The notes under the pieces: model-generated
The model's input: only the letters and a program-made list of their open reading frames with translations
What the model was told of the DNA's origin: nothing
Databases searched by the model: none
Assembly (NCBI RefSeq): GCF_003633755.1
Contig: NZ_RBIL01000002.1
Location: forward strand, 1,116,001-1,180,000
DNA: 64,000 nt
Reading direction: 5' to 3'
Source of the DNA: Solirubrobacter pauli
Lineage (GTDB): Bacteria > Actinomycetota > Thermoleophilia > Solirubrobacterales > Solirubrobacteraceae
Translations under genes and position numbers: made by a program
Part shown: piece by piece, positions 52,350 through 59,631 of the stretch
Position numbering within the stretch: the stretch's first letter is position 1
Layout: every line of letters begins with the position of its first letter

Positions 52350-52928
52350 ATGCTGCTCATCTTCATCGCCGTCGTGGACCCGCCGCAGCGCGGGGAACGG
52401 CGCCTGATCAAGCGCGCGCAGGGCGGTGACGTCGGCGCGTTCGAGCAGCTGCTCGAGGCCAACGGCGCCGCCATGCGCCGGCTCGCCTACTCGATGCTCG
52501 GCGACGAGGCCACGATGGACGACGTCCTCCAGACCGCGTACGTGCGCGCCTTCCGCGCGCTGCCGAAGTTCGACGGGCGCTCGAGCTTCGGCACCTGGCT
52601 GCACCGGATCGTCGCCAACGCGGCGGTCGACGAGCTGCGCCGGATCGCCCGCCGCGGCGAGGTCGACCTCGAGGCCCTCGAAGGCCGCGCGGCCGCCTCC
52701 AGCCCCGACATCGGCGACGCGAGCGACACCCGCATGGACCTCGCCAACGCGCTCGCCGGCCTGCCGGCGGACCTGCGCATCGTCGTCCTGATGGTGGACG
52801 CCGAGGGCTACAGCTACGACGAAGTGGCGGAGGTCGTCGGCATCCCGCCGGGCACCGTCGCGTCGCGCCTGAGCCGCGCCCGCGCGGCGCTCCGTCCTGT
52901 CCTGGACGCCCGATCGGAGGCGGCATGA
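52350..52928 (+). CDS. ECF-type sigma-70 family RNA polymerase sigma factor
   Basis: 192 residues. Region 2: AFEQLLEANGAAMRRLAYSM, DDVLQTAYVRAFRALPKFD and FGTWLHRIVANAAVDELRR; region 4: ALAGLPADLRIVVLMVDAEG and YSYDEVAEVVGIPPGTVASR followed by LSRARAALRP. The ATG is preceded directly by AAGGGGGG. Its stop overlaps the ATG of a 41-residue ORF, which in turn overlaps the RseB-like gene, so sigma factor and likely regulator are co-translated. Confidence 0.92.
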   Translation: MLLIFIAVVDPPQRGERRLIKRAQGGDVGAFEQLLEANGAAMRRLAYSMLGDEATMDDVLQTAYVRAFRALPKFDGRSSFGTWLHRIVANAAVDELRRIARRGEVDLEALEGRAAASSPDIGDASDTRMDLANALAGLPADLRIVVLMVDAEGYSYDEVAEVVGIPPGTVASRLSRARAALRPVLDARSEAA

Positions 52929-53050
52929 CCGCGCACGGCAACGAACCCGCGTGCGAGGCGCACGGCGCGCGGCCGGCCCGGCCGGGAGGCCGCGACGCCG
53001 CGCGCGGGCTGCGCCCCGCAGCACGAGCCCGGACGGAGGCGACGCGATGA
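52925..53050 (+). CDS. small bridging ORF (41 aa) between sigma factor and regulator
   Basis: Reads MTAHGNEPACEAHGARPARP, then GGRDAARGLRPAARARTEATR. Both junctions are ATGA: its ATG overlaps the sigma stop and its TGA overlaps the next ATG. It is basic, holds one cysteine and has no obvious domain. It may be a true peptide, a degenerate zinc-finger anti-sigma remnant, or only a device that carries ribosomes across the gap. Confidence 0.45.
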   Translation: MTAHGNEPACEAHGARPARPGGRDAARGLRPAARARTEATR

Positions 53051-54456
53051 GCGACCGCGACGAGGAGCTCGGCCGCGCGCTGCGCGACCTGCCCGCGCCC
53101 CCGCACCGCGAGGGCTTCCACGCCGAGCTGCGCGCGCGGCTCGAGGACGAGGCGGCGAGCCGCCGCGCGGCGCGGCCCCCGTGGCGGCCGTGGCGCGCGC
53201 GCGACAGCCGCGATCGGGGCTTCGCGCCGGGTGCGGCGCGGCCCGGCGACGCCCGCGCCCGCGGCTCGGCCGCGCGCCGCCGGCTCGGTCCCGCGCTGGC
53301 CGGCGCGACCGCGCTCGCGGCGGCGATCGTGCTCGTGCTCGCGCTGCTGCCGGGCCGGGTGGACCGGGGCGTCGTCACCGCGCCCGCCCAGGCGGCGCAG
53401 GTGGTCGAGCGTGCCCGCGCGGCCCTCGCCGACGTGCGGTCGCTGCGGGCCACGCTGGTCGTCCGCGGCCGGCTGAACGCCCAGGAGCCGCTCACGACCG
53501 ACCGCCTGCGCGTGGCGCTGACCGACCGCGGCGACCTGCGGGTCCTCGGCAGCGCGCAGGACGGCGACTTCTACTACTCGTCCCGCGACGCGCGCGAGGT
53601 GCAGCTCGACCTGCCGTACGCGCCCGGCTCGTTCGTCACCGAGGGCGTCGCCCCCGGCGCGCCCGACGGCCTGATCGGCGACCGGCGCCTCGGCCTGCAG
53701 GCCGCCGCGGTGACCCGGGCGCTCGCGGCCGCGCGTACGGGCACGGTGCGCGAGGAGCGCGTCGACGGCCGGCCCGCCTGGGTGCTGCGCGCCGACATCC
53801 CGGTCAACAAGCTCGGCTACTCGGGTGACCGGCTCGAAGTCATCGTCGACCGCGGGACCGGGTTCCCGCTGTCCGTGCGCGAGACGCTCCGCGGCCGCCT
53901 CGTGCAGGGGTTCGAGCTCGAGCACCTGCGGCTGAACCCGTCGCTGCCCGCGTCCGCGTTCGCGCCGGACGTCCCCGCCGACGCGACCGTGGTCGACGAG
54001 GGGTTCCGCACCGTGCCGTTCAGCGCCGTCCGGGACCGCGTCGGCTACCCGCCGCTCGCGCCGCGCGCGCTGCCGGCCGGCTTCGGCCGCTCGGTCACGC
54101 GCGTGGCCAGGACCACGCCGTCGCCCACCGGCAACGAGGCGCTGAACCCGCCCTCACGCGACGTCGTCAGCACCGCGTACCGCCGCGGGCTCGACACCGT
54201 GATCGTCAGCACCCGCCGCGCCGGCGCCGACCCGGACGCCTGGGCCGACCCGATCGCCTCCGGCGAGGGGAACCTCGTCGAGCCCGAGCGGGTCCGGATC
54301 CGGGCCGGGGCCCTCCGCGGGGCCACCGCCAACGTCGTCCTCGACCCGCGCGTCGAGCCGCACGTCTACGTCGTCACCGACCAGCTCGTATTGACGATCA
54401 CCGGTCCGCTCACGCGCGAGGAGCTGCTGGCGGCGACGGCGTCGCTCACGCGCTGA
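53047..54456 (+). CDS. membrane-anchored RseB/LolA-like sigma regulator
   Basis: 469 residues. A cytoplasmic part of about 80 residues begins MSDRDEELGRALRDLPAPP, like the start of anti-sigma proteins, then comes one membrane helix (82-102). Outside is a beta-rich domain (LRATLVVRGRLN, LRVALTDRGDLRVLG, DRLEVIVDRGTGFPLSVRE, GFELEHLRLNPSLPASAF) of the LolA/RseB fold, and a C-terminal domain after about 330. RseB-type proteins bind lipoproteins and gate anti-sigma factors. Here both roles may be in one chain; that is inference. Confidence 0.72.
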   Translation: MSDRDEELGRALRDLPAPPHREGFHAELRARLEDEAASRRAARPPWRPWRARDSRDRGFAPGAARPGDARARGSAARRRLGPALAGATALAAAIVLVLALLPGRVDRGVVTAPAQAAQVVERARAALADVRSLRATLVVRGRLNAQEPLTTDRLRVALTDRGDLRVLGSAQDGDFYYSSRDAREVQLDLPYAPGSFVTEGVAPGAPDGLIGDRRLGLQAAAVTRALAAARTGTVREERVDGRPAWVLRADIPVNKLGYSGDRLEVIVDRGTGFPLSVRETLRGRLVQGFELEHLRLNPSLPASAFAPDVPADATVVDEGFRTVPFSAVRDRVGYPPLAPRALPAGFGRSVTRVARTTPSPTGNEALNPPSRDVVSTAYRRGLDTVIVSTRRAGADPDAWADPIASGEGNLVEPERVRIRAGALRGATANVVLDPRVEPHVYVVTDQLVLTITGPLTREELLAATASLTR

Positions 54457-54477
54457 GCGCGGCGCGGTCGCACGCCT

Positions 54478-54495
54478 CATCCCCGGGGGGTGATG
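54478..54495. promoter_or_regulatory. CATC...GGGTGATG dyad
   Basis: CATCCCC followed by GGGGGGTGATG, a near-palindrome like the perfect one at 4498-4518; both are followed within two bases by CGGAC. It lies 26 bases upstream of the coiled-coil gene start. Confidence 0.3.
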
Positions 54496-54520
54496 CGGAC
54501 TGCTCACGGCCGCACCTACG

Positions 54521-55105
54521 GTGGCGCCTGTGACCCGACCGAACCGCTGGATCTGGGTGAGCGCGGCGCTGGGCGTCGTCGCCGTCGCCGCCCTCGCGTG
54601 GGCGTTCGTCCTGCGCTCGGACCGCGACGACACGCAGGCCGAGCTCGACCAGGCCAACCAGCAGGTTGCCGAGCTCCAGGCCGAGGAGCCGCAGGCCGCC
54701 GGCGGCGCGGAGGAGACCGCGACCAAGGCGGCGCTCGAAGCCGCCTACGAGGAGCTGTCGGCGCGCCTGGGGACCAAGGCCGAGACCCTCGAGGCCGCGA
54801 CCGCCTCGGTCGAGGACGCGCAGCGCACCGCCGACGCCGCCGCCGAGAAGGCGGCCGACGCCAAGAAGGCCGCCGCCGGCGCGGAGGGCGCGACCGAGCA
54901 GGCGCAGGCCACCGCCGACCAGGCGCAGGCCGAGGCCGAAGCGGCCAAGGCGAAGGGCGCGGTGGTCATCGACTGCGCGAAGGTGTCGTTCGCGGCGCTC
55001 GGAGAGCTGCTCGGCAGCGGCTCGCTGACCGCTCAGCTGTCAACGCTCCGTGACTCGCTGGAGGGCGTTGCGGACGAGTGCCAGACAGCGTTTGCGGACC
55101 TGTGA
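54521..55105 (+). CDS. membrane-anchored coiled-coil protein
   Basis: 194 residues from GTG (second GTG at 54530). One helix (WIWVSAALGVVAVAALAWAF, about 11-30) is followed by an Ala/Glu/Gln-rich coiled coil (AELDQANQQVAELQAEEPQA through ADQAQAEAEAAKAK, about 38-145) and a short end domain with two cysteines (VVIDCAKVSF and ADECQTAF) that could form a disulphide outside the cell. Function unknown. It follows the RseB-like gene by 64 bases and may be a member of that sigma factor's group. Confidence 0.6.
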   Translation: MAPVTRPNRWIWVSAALGVVAVAALAWAFVLRSDRDDTQAELDQANQQVAELQAEEPQAAGGAEETATKAALEAAYEELSARLGTKAETLEAATASVEDAQRTADAAAEKAADAKKAAAGAEGATEQAQATADQAQAEAEAAKAKGAVVIDCAKVSFAALGELLGSGSLTAQLSTLRDSLEGVADECQTAFADL

Positions 55106-55202
55106 GCGAAGAACCTCCTACCCGCCCTAGTAGTTCGCGGTACGCTCCGCTGACGGACCGTCAAATCGGTCCATCGCCGCACATCGAAGAGGGGGTACTT
55201 CT

Positions 55203-56894
55203 TTGTCCCGGAGTCGTTTGGCTCTGGTGGCCGCATGCGCCGCCACGTTCGCCTTAGTCCCTGCCGCCGCGTCGGCCAACGGTGGCGCCGTGTCGCCGCG
55301 GGACCCAGGCGCGAAGCGCTTCGTCGAGGGCGTCTCCGTCCCGAGCATCACCGAGCATCAGACCGCGCTGCAGCGGATCGCGACGCTCAACGACGACACC
55401 CGCGAGGTGTTCTCGCCCGGCTACCAGGAGTCGCTGGACTACGTCGTCAGCACCCTGCGCGAGGCGGGGTACCGCCCGCAGGTCACGCAGTTCAACTACC
55501 CGACGTGGGGCGAGAGCCAGGCGCCGGTGCTCAACCAGGTCAAGCCGACGCCGAAGGTGTACCGGCCCGGCACGGCCGAGCAGTCCGACCTGCCGGACTC
55601 GGACTTCATCACGATGGCCAACTCGCCCACGACCGTGCTCACCAACGCACCCGTGTTCCCGGTCGGCGGGATCGTCGACCCGCCCACGGGCGGCTCCACC
55701 AGCGGCTGCGCGGCCGCGGACTACGCCGGCGTGTCCGGCAAGATCGCGCTCGTGCAGCGCGGCACGTGCGCGTTCATCGAGAAGTGGCAGCTCGCGCAGG
55801 CCGCGGGCGCCACGGGCGTGATCATCTACAACGAGGGCAACACGCCCGAGCGCCAGAACCCGATCTTCGTCGACAACCAGCCGGACCCGCCGGCGACGAT
55901 CGCGGCCGTGATCACCAGCTACGCGCTCGGCAACGAGCTGCTGCAGGCCTACAAGCAGGGCAAGAACCCGACCGTCGACTTCAAGGTCTACGGCACGTTC
56001 ACCGACCGCTTCCTGCCGCAGGTGATCGCCGAGACCAAGGGCGGCGATCCCAACCACGTCGTGCTCGCGGGCGCGCACCTGGACTCCGTGCCCGAAGGCC
56101 CGGGCATCAACGACGACGGCTCCGGCACGTCGACGCTGCTGTCGATGGCCCGTGAGCTGTCGGAGGGCCGGTACAACCTGCGCAACAAGGTCCGCTTCAT
56201 GTGGTTCGGCGCCGAGGAGAACGGCCTGGTCGGCTCCTCCTACTACGCGCGCAACCTCAGCCAGAAGGAGGTGGACAAGATCGACGTGATGCTCGACTAC
56301 GACATGCTCTCGTCCGCCAACTACATCCGAGGCGTGTACGACGGTGACGGCGACGACACCGAGGACGGCAGCGAGGCCTCCGAGTCACCCGACTCCGGCA
56401 AGGTCGAGGCGGTCTTCGAGGACTGGTTCCGCTCGCAGGGCCAGCCGGTCGTCAAGGGCCCGTTCGACGGTCGCTCGGACTACGTCGGCTTCACGCTCCG
56501 CGGCATCCCGTCCGGCGGCATCTACGCCGGCGCCGAGGGCGTCAAGACGCCCGAGGAGGAGCAGATCTTCGGCGGCGCCGCGGGCTCGTGGTACGACCCG
56601 TGCTACCACCAGATCTGCGACAACCTGAGCACCGTGTTCACCGGTGTCATGCCGCTCAGCGCCGAGGGCCTGGCGCCCGGTGGCACCGACGCCGAGAAGC
56701 GCGCGGCCCGTCGCAAGATGTCCGGCGGGGCGCTCAAGAGCCTCAAGGAGCTCGCCGCGGCGGCGTCCTACGCCGTGTACTACTTCGGCGCCTCGCGTGA
56801 CGCCTTCGGCACCAAGCCGGGTGGCCACAAGCCGCCCAAGTGGCCGCGTCGCGGCCCGCGCTGGCACGGTCACGAGCACCGCGTCGGCCGCTAG
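55203..56894 (+). CDS. secreted M28 family aminopeptidase with PA domain
   Basis: 563 residues from TTG, with GAGGGGG eight bases upstream. Signal peptide (LALVAACAATFALVPAAASA), a PA insert (AADYAGVSGKIALVQRGTCA, AGATGVIIYNEGN), then a di-zinc M28 peptidase: VVLAGAHLDSVPEGPGINDD, FMWFGAEENGLVGSSYYA, LDYDMLSSANYI and CYHQICDN. Family members remove N-terminal residues from peptides outside the cell. The C-terminus is basic and Pro/Gly/His-rich, possibly wall-binding. A GGACCG/CGGTCC dyad at 55155-55172 lies upstream. Confidence 0.92.
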   Translation: MSRSRLALVAACAATFALVPAAASANGGAVSPRDPGAKRFVEGVSVPSITEHQTALQRIATLNDDTREVFSPGYQESLDYVVSTLREAGYRPQVTQFNYPTWGESQAPVLNQVKPTPKVYRPGTAEQSDLPDSDFITMANSPTTVLTNAPVFPVGGIVDPPTGGSTSGCAAADYAGVSGKIALVQRGTCAFIEKWQLAQAAGATGVIIYNEGNTPERQNPIFVDNQPDPPATIAAVITSYALGNELLQAYKQGKNPTVDFKVYGTFTDRFLPQVIAETKGGDPNHVVLAGAHLDSVPEGPGINDDGSGTSTLLSMARELSEGRYNLRNKVRFMWFGAEENGLVGSSYYARNLSQKEVDKIDVMLDYDMLSSANYIRGVYDGDGDDTEDGSEASESPDSGKVEAVFEDWFRSQGQPVVKGPFDGRSDYVGFTLRGIPSGGIYAGAEGVKTPEEEQIFGGAAGSWYDPCYHQICDNLSTVFTGVMPLSAEGLAPGGTDAEKRAARRKMSGGALKSLKELAAAASYAVYYFGASRDAFGTKPGGHKPPKWPRRGPRWHGHEHRVGR

Positions 56895-56909
56895 CAGCGC
56901 TACGTGCGA

Positions 56910-56936
56910 ACCCCGGGCGTGGACCACGCCCGGGGT
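56910..56936 (+). terminator. strong GC hairpin after M28 peptidase gene
   Basis: ACCCCGGGCGTGG pairs base for base with CCACGCCCGGGGT around a single centre base, giving at least 11 pairs once the loop opens. It begins 16 bases after the peptidase stop. There is no T-run, as is usual for GC-rich actinobacterial terminators. Confidence 0.7.
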
Positions 56937-57018
56937 CCGCTCGTCAAGCCATCGCACCTCACCGTCCGATCTCCAACACCGCACGAGTGGCTGGTTGTGG
57001 GCGTGGAAAGAAGAGGGC

Positions 57019-57780
57019 ATGGCCCCAGTTGCTGCAACCCTTCCGCGTGAGCGTGGACGGGCCCAGGATGTCACCCCGCTGTTCGAGCGCTACCGGGCCA
57101 ACGGTGATCAGGAAGCCCTGGAGGCGCTCGTGGAGCGCTTCTTGCCGTTGGCGCGCCATCTCGCGCGCCGATATTCGGCCGGCTCCGAGCGCGAGGACGT
57201 CGAGCAGGTCGCCGCGGTCGGCCTGATGAAGGCGATCGAGCGGTACGACCCCAGCCGCGGGCTCGCGTTCACCTCGTTCGCGATGCCGACGATCCTCGGC
57301 GAGGTCAAGCGCTACTTCCGCGACCTCGGCTGGACGGTCCGCGTCCCGCGGTCGCTGCAGGAGCTCGCCCCGAAGGTCTCGCGGGCGACGGAGGAGCTGT
57401 CCGCCCAGCTCGGACGCACCCCGACGCCGGAGGAGGTCGCGACCAAGTGCGGCGTGACCGTCGAGCAGATGCTCGAGGCGCGCGCCAGCGTCAGCGCCCA
57501 CCGCGCCGACTCGCTGGACCGCCCGTGGGCGGACGACGAGGAGAGCTCGACCCGCGGGGACCTCCTCGGCGGGGAGGACCCCGGCTTCGCGCACGTCGAA
57601 CGCGTCACCGACATCGACCGCATGCTGTCGCAGCTGCCCGAGCGCGAGGAGCGGATCGTCCGCCTGCGCTTCGAGCAGGACCTGACGCAGCGGGAGATCG
57701 CCGAGCAGGTCGGGCTCTCCCAGATGCACGTCTCGAGGCTCCTGCGGGACGCGCTGACGACGCTCTCCGAGGCCGGCTGA
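57019..57780 (+). CDS. SigB/SigF-type RNA polymerase sigma factor
   Basis: 253 residues. Region 2: FERYRANGDQEALEALVERF, DVEQVAAVGLMKAIERYDPS and FTSFAMPTILGEVKRYFRD; region 3: GWTVRVPRSLQELAPKV and the EELSAQLGRTPTPEEVATK helix pair; region 4: LSQLPEREERIVRLRFEQDL and EIAEQVGLSQMHVSRLLR. This is the general-stress/sporulation group (SigB, SigF). No anti-sigma gene is adjacent. AAGAGGG lies close to the ATG at 57019. Confidence 0.93.
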   Translation: MAPVAATLPRERGRAQDVTPLFERYRANGDQEALEALVERFLPLARHLARRYSAGSEREDVEQVAAVGLMKAIERYDPSRGLAFTSFAMPTILGEVKRYFRDLGWTVRVPRSLQELAPKVSRATEELSAQLGRTPTPEEVATKCGVTVEQMLEARASVSAHRADSLDRPWADDEESSTRGDLLGGEDPGFAHVERVTDIDRMLSQLPEREERIVRLRFEQDLTQREIAEQVGLSQMHVSRLLRDALTTLSEAG

Positions 57781-57783
57781 GTC

Positions 57784-59079
57784 TCAGGCGCTGAAGCCCG
57801 TCGACAGCAGCCAGAGCCCGGTGCAGGTGAACACCACCATCAGACCGAGCATGGCGAGCTGCGAACGCGCCGCCGCTCGCGCGGAGCCGTAGACCTCCAG
57901 CGCGCGGTCGTGCGCCAGCACCAGCGCCGCGACGTGCCCGGCGACGAGCGCGCCGATCTGCACCCACCAGATCGTGGTCGCGCTCAGCGCGGCGTAGTCG
58001 ACCTCCGAGGCGGCGCCCCCGAACAGGTCGGCGCCGCGGCCGAGTGGGTCGTTGGCCAGCGGCCACAGCGCCTGTCCGCCCACGACGGCGAGCGAGAAGT
58101 AGTGCGCGACCAGGTACCCCGCGGCGATCGGGATCAGCGTGTGCGCGAACGCGCGCGCGTGCCGGCGAGCGGGCGCGACACCCGCCGCCCAGATCGCGAG
58201 CACGAGCACCACGCACAGCGCGAGCCCGGCGACGCGGCCGGTGTCCAGCGCCGCCTCGGCGGACAGCCCGAGGTGCGTGCCGGCATCCTCGAGCGCGTGG
58301 GCGATGCGCTTGAACGCGGCGGCCTCGCGTGCGCCGTCGAACGCGGTCGACCCGATCGCGACCAGCAGCAGCGCGATCGTGCCCCCGAGCGCGGTGCCCG
58401 AGTGGGCGAAGCGGCGGCCACGCAGCGGCGACAGGCTGCCGAGGAGCGCGAACAGCACGCCGAAGGCGTCGGCGTTGCGCACCCACGGCTCGACGCCGTA
58501 GAGGCTCATCCCCACGAGCATCACCACGAAGTAGACGAGCATCAGGATCGCCAGCGGACGCGGCTCGCCCGCCCGGGCCCAGCACAGCTCGCAGACGGCG
58601 AACGCGAACAGGCCGACCGCCGCCGGGACCCGGCCGAGCCGCTCCGGGTAGGGCGCCGGCCGGCTGGCCAGCCCGGCACGGGCAGCGAGCGCGCCCGCGG
58701 CGCGGCCGACCGCCCGCCACGGGCTCACGTGGCGGAACACGTCGCCGAGCAGCAGCGAGGCGAACGGCACGCCCACCCAGAAGCCGACGTAGACGGCCGT
58801 GGGGGCGAGGTTCTCGTTCGGGAGCGTGGTCCCGGCCAGCCCGGCGTAGGCGACGGCCGCGAAGGCCGTGACCCCGAGCGTGCCCAGCAGCGCGTCCGAC
58901 CAGCGCGGGAGCGCGGTGTCCGGAAGCGCGGCGGCGTGGCGCAACCGCGGGCGTGTCCACCCGGCGGCGAGGAAGGCGAAGGACAGGACGAGCACGCCGG
59001 CGGCGGCCGCGAGCGCGACGGTCAGCGGAATCGGCACGTCGGCGCCGGCCGCGATCCCGTGCGCGAGCAGCGGCCTCAC
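57784..59079 (-). CDS. polytopic membrane protein (FedA/fenitrothion-hydrolase-like annotation group)
   Basis: 431 residues with about ten hydrophobic helices. It opens LLAHGIAAGADVPIPLTVAL, a pattern I associate with actinobacterial membrane proteins annotated as fenitrothion hydrolase (FedA-like); that name reflects one old assignment and says little about natural role. VFRHVSPWRAVGRAAG and LIPIAAGYLVAHYFSLAVVG hold conserved histidines. It is the last gene of a four-gene operon with the amine-oxidase-like protein and a signal peptidase; its ATG overlaps the peptidase stop. Confidence 0.65.
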   Translation of the reverse strand: MRPLLAHGIAAGADVPIPLTVALAAAAGVLVLSFAFLAAGWTRPRLRHAAALPDTALPRWSDALLGTLGVTAFAAVAYAGLAGTTLPNENLAPTAVYVGFWVGVPFASLLLGDVFRHVSPWRAVGRAAGALAARAGLASRPAPYPERLGRVPAAVGLFAFAVCELCWARAGEPRPLAILMLVYFVVMLVGMSLYGVEPWVRNADAFGVLFALLGSLSPLRGRRFAHSGTALGGTIALLLVAIGSTAFDGAREAAAFKRIAHALEDAGTHLGLSAEAALDTGRVAGLALCVVLVLAIWAAGVAPARRHARAFAHTLIPIAAGYLVAHYFSLAVVGGQALWPLANDPLGRGADLFGGAASEVDYAALSATTIWWVQIGALVAGHVAALVLAHDRALEVYGSARAAARSQLAMLGLMVVFTCTGLWLLSTGFSA

Positions 59080-59627
59080 AGCGTCGCCTCGACCCGGCCG
59101 ACGATGCGCTCGGCCGGCACGAACCCGTGGCCGGGTGCGTCCGCGAAGCCGCCGCTGTCGAACGATCGCGCACGGTCGTCGCCCATCATCCAGTAGCGGC
59201 CGTCCGGGACGGTCACGTCGAAGGCCAGCGGCATGGTCCGGCGGGCGTTCCCCGCCACGTACGGCTCCTTCAAGGGCGTGCCGTTGAGGATGAGGGCGCC
59301 GTCCGCCGAGCAGCAGACGACGTGGTCGCCGCCGACCCCGATCACGCGCTTGACGATCAGCGCGTCGGCGGCGATCTCGCCCCGGCTGCGCGCCGAGGCG
59401 CGTGCCCAGCCGCCGGGGTCCTCGAAGACGGCGACGTCGCCCCGCCGCAGCGGGACGAGCTCCGGGACGAGCTTGTTGACCAGCACGCGATCCCCGACCC
59501 GCAGCTCGGGCTGCATCGACGGCGTGACCACCGTCAGCAGGCCCACCGTCCGGTAGGCGACGAGCATCAACAGCGCGACGCCGACCGCGGCGCCGAGCAG
59601 GCGGGTGCGGGGACGCGTGCCGGTCAA
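59076..59627 (-). CDS. lepB: signal peptidase I
   Basis: 183 residues, short actinobacterial type with one N-terminal anchor (LLGAAVGVALLMLVAYRTVG). Catalytic Ser37 is in VVTPSMQPEL and the base Lys93 in ALIVKRVIGVGGDHV; box E follows as YWMMGDDRARSFDSGGFA. The enzyme cleaves signal peptides outside the membrane. It starts four bases after the stop of the secreted amine-oxidase-like protein, which suggests a dedicated peptidase rather than the housekeeping one. Confidence 0.9.
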   Translation of the reverse strand: MTGTRPRTRLLGAAVGVALLMLVAYRTVGLLTVVTPSMQPELRVGDRVLVNKLVPELVPLRRGDVAVFEDPGGWARASARSRGEIAADALIVKRVIGVGGDHVVCCSADGALILNGTPLKEPYVAGNARRTMPLAFDVTVPDGRYWMMGDDRARSFDSGGFADAPGHGFVPAERIVGRVEATL

Positions 59628-59631
59628 CGCG

